Positions 10,480 through 21,960 of a stretch of DNA of 64,000 bases are shown piece by piece. The translations under genes and the position numbers were made by a program. Every line of letters starts with the position of its first letter. Position 1 is the first letter of the stretch. Source of the stretch: Corythucha ciliata (Eukaryota > Arthropoda > Insecta > Hemiptera > Tingidae); the NCBI GenBank assembly GCA_038030265.1, contig CM075937.1, forward strand, positions 26,888,198 to 26,952,197, in the 5' to 3' direction. The notes below the pieces were generated by a model that ran no database searches, was not told the DNA's origin, and was given only the letters and a program-made list of their open reading frames with translations.

Positions 10480-13400
10480 TCCTGAGATGAGATATTATTC
10501 TTTGGTTAAAGTTCGTGTTGTTCTAGGTCAAGCACGTCAATCGCGAGTGCCCTCTATGTTGACATTAAGGAAGACTCATGGGGGATAATCTAAAGTCAAG
10601 TGTCCTGATTTTCTTCTTTTTGTCCTGGCAGATTTCGGTCTTGGAAACTTTTGTCCCGAATTGGCAACCCTGTACGATCGAGGGGGTTCACGTTATAGCT
10701 ACCTACTTTGAAAATTTTATTTTTCAGTGCATTTTATTCAAAAACACATTTTTTTTAGGTTTAGGTATTATTTCACTATCGGAATGTTGGTATATTGCTA
10801 TTAGCAAATTACCAATTAGTTTCACGCCCACTTTCACTTATTTAAATTAGTAATACAATTATGTAGGCACGTCATATCTCGGAAACAATGTGGAATTACC
10901 AAAATGCATTTATATCGGAAGTGTTGTGTCCCTGAACTGGTTTTATTCTGTTTAGCTAATTCATGGAGTTCCTTATTTGAGCAATTGACTCTGAATGAGA
11001 GTCCGCCCTAAAATCGTAATATGTTCTTTTTCATGAATGTCTTAATATGGCTTCATTTCAACCAGGTTTCAGGACTTGCTCAGTTGAAATTGAAGGGAAG
11101 AGAGTTAGTTGGGAGGGAGATCAAAATCTCGGAGAAAACACGGAAAACTCTCTATCCTTACTCTCATACATTCAACCGGATTTTTCTTTGCATCACTTTT
11201 TAACTTTATTCAAGATGAGCTGTAGATTTACAAGACCGATAGTCACTTTCCATGCTAACACCCTCTTTCTCGTCTTCCCCTATCCAAGACCCTCTTGGTC
11301 TTGCCTTCCTCAACCCTGCTCGTGCTCATTTCGAATCTTCTTTAACACCGTTCCTCTTCATTCTTCTGAAGCCCTCAACGGGAGGGTTCGCTTCTATTCG
11401 AGAGGAGAGGGAGGATTGGAGTTTTTTTGTGGGTCAGACGTATATATCCCGGGAACGACCTTGGCCGGCGTTTAGACCAACCCTTAGACAGCCGGTGTTA
11501 AGGAGTTGTACGCTGTTTTTATTTACGTAAATTCATCTTTTCGAGAGAGAGAAAAAATAATAATAAACCGCAAGTGTTACAATTTACAGCTAAATAAGAA
11601 TATTTTAAATAAGTGAAAGTGAGCGTGAAAAAAATGTGCTTAATAAACGTGAAGTTATAAATAATTTATTATAATATTAACACCCCCTCCCACCTCGGGA
11701 AAGGACCCAGCATATAAGAACAAATTTTGTGTGCGGAGCTCTAACATGAGGATTATAGCGGTGAGTTTTTGTTTCAAATTGTACTTGAAATTGATTAACC
11801 TTGAAGCTATAACTTTTTTACTTAAAAATATTTACTTGTGGCCAGTAGAAGAGTCAAGGGGTTATGACGAGCTATCTATACCTTATAGTAATTAGCAATA
11901 TTCCTTCGCGAAGATTCCAAATTCTTTACCTGTTTTTACCACTTTTACTTTATTAAGGCTGGGTTTATCAATCACTGAATATCGTTTGGAATAACAATCT
12001 GCCGTATTAACTATACATTACTGTTCGCAAAAAGGCCCATAGCAAGCCAACTTATCTGAGATTTATCTGAAGAATAAGTGCATTCATAAACGCACCCTAA
12101 GCGTCACTGATTCATTTTACCCGCCAGTACTGAAGTGTACTATATGCATTAGCGTGTAATTGCATCCTCTCCTTCACCATAATCTATACCTTCGATGCAC
12201 CATAGTAGTAAACGCTCCCCCTTTCGTTTTAACGGAATCAAAAAAAAAAATTGCTACGACGCTATACGAGGTCAAAATGAAAGGCGTTTCTTACAGGCTT
12301 CCTATAATTGGGGGCGGTGGAGCAATGTTCTATGGCACGTCGCTGCCTCAGTGCATCCATTAACACTACATAGGTACCGCAAATATACGTTTATTACGGC
12401 CGTGACTTGGCCGAATTTTCGTGTCGAGTTGACGCGGAAGTGTACAGAAGTGGAGCACGTTTTTCCCTTCTGAAAACATATATAATTCCTTGATTCACCC
12501 ATCCACCAATCTCGCTCGAAATTGTTTCACTGCAACGCTCATTTTATTATTAAGGAGGAATTGATAGCTGGACCGAGGGGCGAGGGGGTTCTGAGTAACT
12601 CACCGCCTTCGTGAGTCACAGTTAAGTAACCTGTAGAGCTTCATTTTCCGGAAAAGAGACAGTTACAAGTGAAAGTGAGAAAAAACTCCAATTATTAATT
12701 TGCCGTTTATTAAAAATTTCTTCGGGTTTTATATCTCTTGCACCTCCCTCCCATCCGCCCGCCCACAACCATCATTCCTTTCAGTCCGATTTCCGTCAAG
12801 TCTCTAAACAGTTGGCTTCTTTTAAAAAAGGACGTCACGTCTAATTATGATTAGCGTAATTTTGTTGTAATCTAATTGTGCTTCTGGAAATGATACATAA
12901 CTTTAGGACCTCCTTGAACAGTCAGCACATAATGCAGTTGATTCTTCGGTTAAGTACCTAGTTTCTGATCAAACAACCGGAAAAGATTTTGACCGGTCAA
13001 ATGCCCAACAATACTTAAAATGACTGTAACTGTTTAATTTCTAAATATTTATCCCCTCACTTATAGGTACGTGCATGTATACTCAGGCATTATTCTAGGG
13101 GTATTACTTTACGTGCTTTACTAGAGTCCGTCAGCCGCAGTTGCGCGATGGTCAAAGAAGCGGATTACAGAGAACTCCTCCTTTTCTTTTCTCAAACAGA
13201 GAACGGGAATTACCACGTGTGCAATTAGGGGTCAATGTTAAAATTGTAACGGCTCATTCGACAAGCTTTTCTTCATCGGCAAATTAGTAAAACCCAAAAA
13301 CGCGCGTTGCAGCGCCGTTCAGTGGATGACCGGCAGAGAAACCGCAGCACCTAGCTTCGTCAACCAACAACAAATAAATTGGCACGACATCGTAACACCA

Positions 13401-14295
13401 AATTAACTAAGAAATCTAGATTCAATCTGTCGCCCAACTCGACTTGTACCTTTTCTAGCCTTTCTTTATCCGTCGCCCAAAACTCAGCCATTCCTCTATA
13501 GGCCTGTGGCCAAACTCGGCAACTCCCGCTTTGCTGGTTCTAAAGTCCCGGGGTACCTATAAATATAACGTAGAATTTATGGGAGCCTGGAAAATTTGTT
13601 CAGTTAGGTACCCCACGATCTTAAAACGGGTAGCCACCTGAGCCAGGAAAGCCACCGCGCGAGGCTTAAAGCACATTTAAGTGTGCCCACTAATGACGGG
13701 TAATGACGGAACCAACTCATTATTAGAAGGGAACGGACAGTTTTATTTTCGGGGTGTTTGTGGTATACTTGGGTGATTTTAAGCTATACGTCTAGGTGAC
13801 TTTTTAAAGTTTTTTCCGTCCACCAGATCCAGGTATTGGACTATAAGAAACCACGTGAAAATGTTTCCCGTGCTACACTTTCGCTTCATTGGAGTAGCCC
13901 TGGGACGACTACTACAAACAGTCAAAAATACTCTCTCCTCTCAACTCTATACAGATGTACATTATTACTGATGTGACGCTACTTCTGGCATAACGAGTTT
14001 CGCACAATGAACGAAGAGATCCAATTACAGCATACATCAACAGGGGATCTTCCGAACAGTATACGTCCGGTCTCAGTGAAAAATCGACTTCCCCAAAACT
14101 TTTGAGATTGATTTCAAGAAAACTCGAAAACAGTCAGTTCAACCGCGAAAAATGAGTGCTTTGTTTAATGTAAAGCGTACACGTCAAAGAATCCTGAAAT
14201 TACTCAGTACCACTGTTTAAAAAAACCGTTGATTTACTGCCAGCGGTAAGCTGACTTTCACTAGTGAAAACTGCTGCTATTTTTTTCCATAGCAT
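10480..14295. other. No gene recognised (3.8 kb)
   Basis: I see no exon with family resemblance, no RNA gene and no clear repeat in this AT-rich stretch. Open frames up to 142 codons (near 11.05-11.53 kb) overlap in several phases and lack a start context, splice borders or recognisable motifs. Confidence 0.5.
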
Positions 14296-14299
14296 AAAA

Positions 14300-14929
14300 T
14301 AGTATATTACGACCCAAGGGCGGTATGATGCTCATTACGGTCGAGGGAGACAGAAAGTGCCCGAGGTGAAGCCGAGGGCAGTTGTTGCCCGAGATCGTAA
14401 TGAAGATTAACTCCCGAGTGTTGTACGCTATTTTTTGTACAGCCGAAGAACAAATTATAATAATAATGAAAAAAATCCCCAATCTTTAAATTTAAAAAAG
14501 CCCCGTTGAGAAGCTTTGTGATATGCATCTGTGGATTCTATGCAACCAATCAAATTAATTCTTTTGAAAAATGAAGCATTTTGATAGGTTGCACATACTC
14601 CACAGACGCATAGCATATGGTTTGTTTAATAAACTGAAGTTAACCCACACTCTAGCCAGCGAATGGAAGGATGACGTAGCTGATAAAGAGAGAACTTTAA
14701 TCGCCTCTCAGCGTAATTTACAGTGCTTATTTTTGTGTTTTAATGGCTAATGTACAATTTAAAAACAAAATTAGGAAGAACTATTTTTAAAAAAAACAAC
14801 AAAAGACCTAAAAGAAGACGTAGCGGGCTGATATTTTTCTTTACGCCTGGCGGACGGATTGAACCTCATGTCACCCGCTCAAGGCTCTTCCAGCGGTCGA
14901 AATTTGAGTCTTTACGCCCGGCTGTATAA
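14300..14929. mobile_element. TTGTACAGCC...TATACTA element, copy 2 (inverted)
   Basis: It reads TAGTATATTACG at the left and CGGCTGTATAA at the right, the inverse of the 7479-8100 copy, with high similarity over its length. It is flanked by AAAA on both sides, the complement of the TTTT seen at copy 1. Confidence 0.85.
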
Positions 14930-14936
14930 AAAAATT

Positions 14937-17900
14937 TGCCTTTAACTAACTAATTGCCCCCAGAATCTGTTTTTTTTTTGTTCAAAAATCGGTAGTTTAC
15001 CTTCAGAAACTGGCTTTCCTTCAAAAAACTGTATATTTTCCGTACAAATTCCAATATTCGGCTCTCTCATAGCTGTCGGTCTATTATCCTAGGAATGAAA
15101 AATCGAAAGTTTTATTCTATAGCTTCTTATCCGCGTATTTGGTCATGGTACCGAACCGAAATATCATGTCGTATGAACTGAACATACTGAACATTAGCCA
15201 GAGGAACTGGTTCGAGGTGGGTAATTTTGCACCCAGGAGCTGAAAGTTCACATACTGCCAATTTACCCTCGGAGGCGCGGATGATATTGTCGCAGATATT
15301 GGTCATTTTACTTCCTTCCCTGGAAACCCATGCTCGGTATACGGATGCTGGGAGTCAATCAGACACAAAGTTGAAGTAACCAGTATACGCCGAAAAAATA
15401 ATTGCTGACTTTGATTAAAAATCAGATTTCTTGTAGTTAGGGTGCTTGAAGGGGCCTTCACATGTATTGTGAGCTATTACAGCTAAAACTTTGAGATGTT
15501 GCCAATTTAAGACCAAAACAATTCGAGAGTCAAGATCTTAAACTGGATACAGCTTGAATTTTGAGGTGTGACGGTTTTGAAGGCACCATAATACTTTCAG
15601 GCGTATCACGTGTCTCGCGTGCAAAAACGATCAAAAAACATGTGCACGACAAAAACTGTGTGATACCTATTTTACCGTAGGTAACGCTTTTCTGGCTACA
15701 TGAATGGCCTATGTAAAGTTGTGGGTGGAGGGGGGGTCTCGTAATTCACGACTTTATTCCACAAACGAATCTCTTCGGAGTAATCGGGAATTCGTGCACA
15801 CGGCTGCGCGTCATCAGCTTCTTTCAGAAATAGAACGTACGAGTGAAATTGAACTACATAAAACAAAGAACTAGCTAGATTCTCCTCTATTTGAGCTTAC
15901 TAAACGCAAGTTAACCTTGAAGATAGAAAAAAAGACTCACAAGTAGTGAAAACTCATCGAAGTTGTATCTAGTTCAACACTTCTGAAACAATAAGTGCAA
16001 CCCGACCTTTCCCCCTCAACTTCACTCACGCGTCTCATTTCTCTTTCATTCGTTGGTGTGTTACAAAAAAAACACAACGAAAATTCCCACCTGTATGAGC
16101 CTCTGAAAAAAGGTGTATAAAAAAGGCGTCTTCAGAGTATGAATGGCTGGAAGTGAAAAGCATCCTTCCCTGTTTTTTTTTAAGGCGATATAATTAATGC
16201 AGAGGATATTGTGTGTGTGTGAACTGGGACTGTGGAGCGACTCATTACTGTATTTTCCCTGATGGATAGGCAGGCTCTTTTCACTTTTAAGTCCCTAGCT
16301 CGATGGATTTCAGGGTTGTAAATTCTACACAAATTTGAGTTTCACTGCTTCCAAATTCAAGGAGTCAATTTTCATTTATTGTAGATTCTTCGCCCCTTCA
16401 GAAAGTGAAAATGAATTTAACTTGAAACCATGAATGCACAGAATTTTGAAACGCTCGATATCGTTATAGAGAGCCAATAAATGGATTTAGCGCCCTCACG
16501 TGTTTTACTCTTCCCTATTCTCAGTTGGCTTCCTTTTTGGCTGAAGGTAGCACGATAATTTGAAAATTCTTGCTCAGTTTTTTTTTTCTTTCTTTCTTTT
16601 AGAAAGCCGGATGAATTATTTAGATTTACAAGCGACCAGGGGACACCTCCTCCCCTTTCCACAGTAGAATCCTCCCGCGTCTCACCCCAAAGCCATAAAC
16701 GAAAAAGCTCATCGCTATTCAATGTAATGACCGTTTCAGTTTCACTTTACAAAAAAGAGACAGACAGACAGAGAAAGAGAAGGACAAAACGTATTAAAAA
16801 AAAACTCATTGTGAAGGGGGTCGGACGACGACTTCTTCCTAGTAAAGTTCCAATGCTTTTGATTTCACCCACGCTTGTAGCTCGTTTGTTTTTAAATTGC
16901 ACTCACCGTTGAATATCAACTACCGAAGAAATGAGAAAATAAAAAACTAACTTTAAAAAGGAGGGGTAGCTTAGAAAACTATTTGCCAATTCTCTCAGTG
17001 CTATACCAACGGTAGAAACCTATTCTAGAAATCCTCATTTCCTGAAAGAAAGGAAGAGGGGATGAAAGGTGAGTGAGGACGGGAAGAGGAGTAATTGTCG
17101 TTTACGTGATTTAGCAGTCATTTCTCATATTCGTAATTTGGCAACTGATGAGTCGGTTAATAGTTTCTTTTCTTAGTAAAGGTAGGCAACAGCACACAAT
17201 ACTGAGAGGTCAAATAAACTGTTTAAATTTACATTCTTGCATTGAATCCTTACGAAAGTTGGGACGTTTTCCTCAATTATTTATTGAAAGAAAATAGGCA
17301 TTAAGCACGGCTACCACTTTCTCGCAAAAATAATTTTTCGACCTATTAGGGGAACTCCATTGGTAAGAAAACAAAACCATAAAAGATGAGCAAACGCGAA
17401 GTACCGACTTTTCAATACTCAAATGATGCGGGAAAGTCATCATTATAAGAACAATGTATCAATTGTAAATTGCGATTATTTTGCATCTAGGACCATTATT
17501 GTCAGACAATGAAAGTCGACTTTTGGGGGGAAATATCCCTCGGAAGATGAGGAGGAAAGGGAAATTTTCGTTGAAAAGCAACAAAATAATAAGAAAGGAA
17601 CACTTGACTCTGCTTGCTAACTTATAGAATACTTGAAGAAAAGAAAAGAGTCTGTCTGTCAGTTAAGGTTACTTCAGGCTCACAATCAAAATCTATTGAT
17701 TAAACGTTGCCTTCGCTGCATGTTTTATTCAGCTGTCTTTAACATTTTCATGAGCTTGAATAACTCATTCAAGGTAATCAAATTAAATCTAATAACCCCA
17801 CTTGCTAAACCTATTGAAGGATTACGAAAAGGTGTTTTTCTATACACCATACCACAATAAGCAGAGCTGCGGGCATCACCACTCCAATTACTCACGCTCA

Positions 17901-18220
17901 CGCCGCTACTCGCCAATCGCGTTACCTGAGAACTCAATTCTGTTAGAGCCCCACACACTCCAGACTTTCGACGGATGAAGGGTTTACAAGAAAAACATTT
18001 GATTTTACATGAAAAACTCTCAAGAGAAACGCTAAAGTTGTCGTCTGAGCGCTCCTCCGGCTCCTGCGCATTTGGCGATGGACATGGTCTGTCGGCACTC
18101 GAATAATCGGTGTACTATGTACTCCGCAGCCAAAAGGTTAAAAACCTCTGATCTAGTAGTATAATACGCTGGTTTAGGTTATGACGAAAAGGGTGGGTGT
18201 AAATTTTAGCAAGGCCCGGG
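14937..18220. other. No gene recognised (3.3 kb)
   Basis: This is unique-looking AT-rich DNA with a short (GT)n tract near 16212. Short open frames near 16.4 and 17.7 kb show no motif or conserved feature. Confidence 0.5.
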
Positions 18221-18310
18221 TGCTCGCTCGCCTTGTTACACCGCTGCTTGGGAGACCGTGTGGGTTTCAGAGGTTACAACGACAATAATTAACATATTGA
18301 AGGTTGTAAA
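18221..18310. repeat. ~90-bp repeat shared with 21768-21855
   Basis: GTGCTCGCTCGCCTTGTTAC followed by 'accgctgcttggga' and 'agaggttacaacga' recurs in the same orientation at 21768-21855 with few differences. The two copies lie outside the P-element relic, one on each side, but about 1.4 kb from its left limit. Confidence 0.7.
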
Positions 18311-18433
18311 AAGACGGGGTAAAGGTGATATATGAAGAAAAAGCCAAACACCCGTCGAGGACCTCAATTATTTTATTACATCCGCATCCTACGTTTCGCT
18401 ACGGCACTAGCATCCTCAGGGCTAAAAACACGT

Positions 18434-18850
18434 AATAAATTACGCGTCTTACGTATAAATTGATGCCTTTTTATGTAAAATTACCTTCATTATGTTCTCA
18501 AATTGAGCTTGTTTATAGGGAAATACGATAATACCTACTCCTTCGCCCGTAAATTAGGAGGTTTGAAGCTTGGACGCGAATTCAATGTCCTCACTCAAGC
18601 TGATTGTGAACACAATAAGCTTCAATTATTCTTTGTACTATTTTCCGAATCGTTTTGTTTTGAATAGAAACAAGGAAATACTCGGGCCTTCAACAGGCTG
18701 TTATTTCTTGAACTTGAGCGGATTAAAATTGCTCCTTAACACATTACTATACACTCGTTCGATTCCTTATACCGTTTAGGCCCAGCTCACACAAAGCGAT
18801 TTTCACGGCGCAGCTACAACTAATATAACAAAAATATTTATTTTAGTCCA
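18434..18850. repeat. ~420-bp interspersed repeat, copy 1
   Basis: From 'cacgtaataaattacgcg' to 'caactaatataacaaa' the sequence matches 24568-24940, apart from a deletion in the second copy (after 'aacaggttgttat'). It is non-coding and its class is unknown. Shared landmarks are 'aggttgaagcttgga'-like and 'cccagctcacacaaagcg'. Confidence 0.8.
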
Positions 18851-19182
18851 GCGTGGTAGTTTCACGTGGACAAAAATCTCGTCTTCGATTTTTTTCGGTG
18901 AGGATGTTTTTACAATGCATGGAAGAAAAATAATTTTATTGGACGAAAAGGTGATAATCGCCTATGAAAAATGTTTGAAAATACGAATGACAAGTTTCCG
19001 TCGGAAATCGCCTGCCCTATCACCGTCGATCTCGGTTCATTTTATAGCTAATTTTAAAGGACATTTTGTGCTCTTTCCAATGAGCTATTTACTTTTAGTC
19101 TAGCACCTGTTGATGAGCGCGAGGAGGGCATTTATCGGAAAAACATAGGGGTTAGTAGAAAATACACAAAATGAGTTATATC

Positions 19183-19292
19183 TCGGAAGCAAAGCCGAAT
19201 TTCGAAATACGTCAAATAGTGAACTTGATCGCAAATGACGTGTACTATCACCATGTTTTCTCTGAGCATCCAATTTCCGAACACCCTGTATA
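19183..19292. repeat. Solitary element end, ACACCCTGTATA
   Basis: AT-rich sequence runs into GAACACCCTGTATAC. The same terminus ends repeats near 21760, 26230, 27022 and 61232, and its complement begins elements at 25356 and 59747. I take it as the end of a decayed transposon or a solo terminus. Confidence 0.5.
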
Positions 19293-19729
19293 CTCAACAA
19301 TGTCCGTCATAATTTGAAAATGTCCGTTGGTCGAATAGAATGTAGTCATGGTCGTGGTCTATAGCATCTGTAAAATTAACTAAATCATGTGAATGCATGC
19401 AGATGAAAACCAGACATGTGGGTAGAACCAGCAAAAACTTGTCATCAGTTCAGAAAACTGATAATGTAATGATGGAATTCTCCAAGGCTTACTCTCATTT
19501 TCACTCAAATAAACAACTATAGTTGAACAACATTCTAATGGAACCTAAAAAATAATCAGTAAAACCAATTTGTTTTACTTATGATTAGGTTCATTTACAT
19601 CTGGAAATTTTGTTTAAAAATTCCATCAGAGTTTGGTTCATGGTGGAAAACCATGAAACGTTACCTTCTGCTTCATGATTCGCCGAGTCCAACATTCTCG
19701 TTTTCGGAGACATTGCATTTATTTTTGCT

Positions 19730-21413
19730 TCAGGGTCTCCTTTTGAACTGTAGTTTAAACCAAGAATGTTGATTTTGTCCAGAGGTATCGCATTCATGGA
19801 AGACGTCGAGAATTTTTTTGAAAGTTGACATGAACTCCATCACGCTCGGATGATTATTGTGGCCTCCTCTGGATCGGATATACCCGAACAAACCTTCTAT
19901 ATGATCTTGGCTCACTTTGTCACGCACCTCATTTCCTTTGTACATGTCCTTCATGCTTTGAATGGAAATAAGGAATCCAACGAATCCTGTTTTTCGGTCT
20001 CCCTTCACTACAGGGATCCCACTTTTCCCCTTTAGTCCTTTTATGTACCTCTCAGCTCCGTCTAAAACTTCCATAACGTGGCAGACGTTGCTCGGGACGA
20101 CGGCTTGCTTGTTAAATCGAGCTTTGGCGCTTCTCGAATTGAGGACATCAAACGCAGATCGTTAAAAATTTGCACAAATTTTTCGGTAGCCCCAGAACCG
20201 CGAAATCCTTCAACCTGGGTTTTTCGGCAACACGCCATAGCTTCAGCTATAGAATTACTAAAAAGCTGGGTCGCATTATTTCACCTTCATCTTCTGATTA
20301 GCAAAATACAGATGGGATTTAGTAAGCTTGTTGCCCAGCTTCAACCCTTCCCGTTGCTGGAGGACGAACAATTTTTCAAAATAGGTCCTACCCACCAAAT
20401 GTCACTATCTTCGTCCAGAATGTCGCGTCTTCGTCTTTCTTATCATGGAGAGTATTCCTGACCAACTTCGCATACGGGCTCGGATCTAGGATTGCTGAAA
20501 CTTCCTGATGTTCAATCTTGAACGTCGTGGTCAAGTTAGATGGATCAGCTAAGTTGCAGCCGAGCTTAGTCAAAGCAGCGATATTAGCAGAAGCACGATC
20601 ACATGTAATTCAAGTTACAGACACGTTCGTTTCTGCTAAGAGTCTGAAAAATTGTTTTAAAAGAGACGATATTTGTTCGCCGCTGATACCTTTAACAAAA
20701 AAGTAGCTAGAGGTATTTTCCACAGCGAATATGTGGCAACCAAATGAAAAACTAGGACTTCTGAGGCTACAGGAGATCCGTCATCAGCGGGAACTATAAG
20801 TCAGCGGGAGATGATAAGTCAACGTGGCCGTGAAGTTTCTTCCCGTCCCATTGGTATTTGCTGTCGGATAGCCACAGCGTCGAAAATAATGGCACAAACC
20901 ATCTTCGGATGGCCTGGAATATTGGATTTTTCCTTGAGCACCTGCAGGACTTCCGTGCTGAACCCGGGTTCACCCTTAACCGTGGCGTACCAACGAGCTA
21001 TAGTTCTCGGATGAGGTAAGATGTTTGGTAGGTGTCCCTCACGAAGTTGTAGGCTTTTGGTGACAAGAAATTTAGGGTTATCGCAAAGCGTAACCTTAGT
21101 CCCTACATCCTTTCCCGCACACCTTTCGTCGTACATCTTGCGCAATTTTGGGTTCTGTTTTCGGTTGGATTCTCTCTGAACTCGAGCCTGCGATATCTTC
21201 GAAATATTGTTAAGCATGAACGAATGTTCCTCATCGATGAGGTTATTAGCTTTGAGTTCTTTCAAAATTTCCTTTAGATTGGCTACTTTTTTGACAAGAC
21301 CTTTGTTGCGTCGTTGCAACTTCCTTACTTTCTTTCTGAGGCTCGCAACTCTGGCTAGCTAATTGTCGAGTGGCGTCATCGAGTTCGGTATGAGTAGTTT
21401 CGAGCATCTTCTT
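19730..21413 (-). pseudogene. Decayed P-element-type (THAP9-like) transposase
   Basis: Read on the minus strand from 21413 down to 19730, blocks of the P-element/THAP9 transposase appear in the normal order. First comes a basic coiled-coil start (QRRNKGLVKKVANLKEIL). Next is LPHPRTIARWYATVKGEPGF with VCAIIFDAVAIR, where the Asp of the RNase-H-like core is visible. A GCNL...ILDPSPYAKLVRNTL block follows, then EGLKLGNKL with a KMKVK stretch. Last is the C-terminal block RKTGFVGFLISIQS...SQDHIEGLFGYIRSRGG. The THAP zinc finger itself is missing, because the upstream side is cut by a MITE fragment at 21414. The frame shifts at least near 21345 and near 20297 and is broken between 20573 and 20819, so no transposase can be made. 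No terminal repeats of the element were identified. Confidence 0.85.
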
Positions 21414-21600
21414 CGATGGACCATTTTCTGGAAAAATAAAATAAAATGCGCGGAAAATGAGTTACTAGGATGAAATGTTCACGAAAAAACACTTTAAAAC
21501 TTGTTTTGCCCCACTCTCATGCTGAAAAATAGGGATGTGACGTCACAACATTGTAAGAAGAGGCTAAAGTATTAAACTAGCCACAAAATAACCAATATTT
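21414..21600. mobile_element. Half copy of the GGACCATTTTCC MITE
   Basis: TGGACCATTTTCTGGAAAAA at the left continues into the same backbone as 29062-29510, including 'cactttaaaacttgttttgc' and TGACGTCA at 21538. The other terminus is missing. It marks the truncated side of the P-element relic. Its intact 'cttgttttgcccc' is the empty site for the 622-bp element. Confidence 0.75.
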
Positions 21601-21767
21601 ACTAAGGAAAACCGTGGGTTCATTAAAAATTAGGAAAACCCCAATTATCTCCAAAACCATAAGTAATCGGACCATGGTGCATAGGGTCATTTTGGTTCCA
21701 AATGTGACCAAGAATCAACTATTTCATTTATGCCAGACTTTTCCGTTACACCCTGTATACTCGTTGG

Positions 21768-21855
21768 TGCTCGCTCGCCTTGTTACACCACTGCTTTGGA
21801 CACCGAGAGGACTTTAGAGGTTACAACGAAAATAATCAACGTTTTTAATCCAGAA
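21768..21855. repeat. Second copy of the ~90-bp repeat at 18221
   Basis: TGCTCGCTCGCCTTGTTACA then 'ccactgctttgga' and 'agaggttacaacgaaaataat' match the copy at 18221-18310. It is directly preceded by an ACACCCTGTATAC terminus (about 21750-21763). Confidence 0.7.
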
Positions 21856-21960
21856 ACAAGGACGTTAATGAAATGTACAGTGTACATAAACACAGGGTAG
21901 GAATATTTCATTAATAATGCGAATAACGAGGGCTCTCGTAAACGTATATCACATCTCGCT

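Noticed and set aside
18221..21855. The ~90-bp direct repeats as terminal repeats of the P-element relic
   Set aside because: They are direct rather than inverted, lie well outside the coding blocks, and are next to an unrelated ACACCCTGTATA end.
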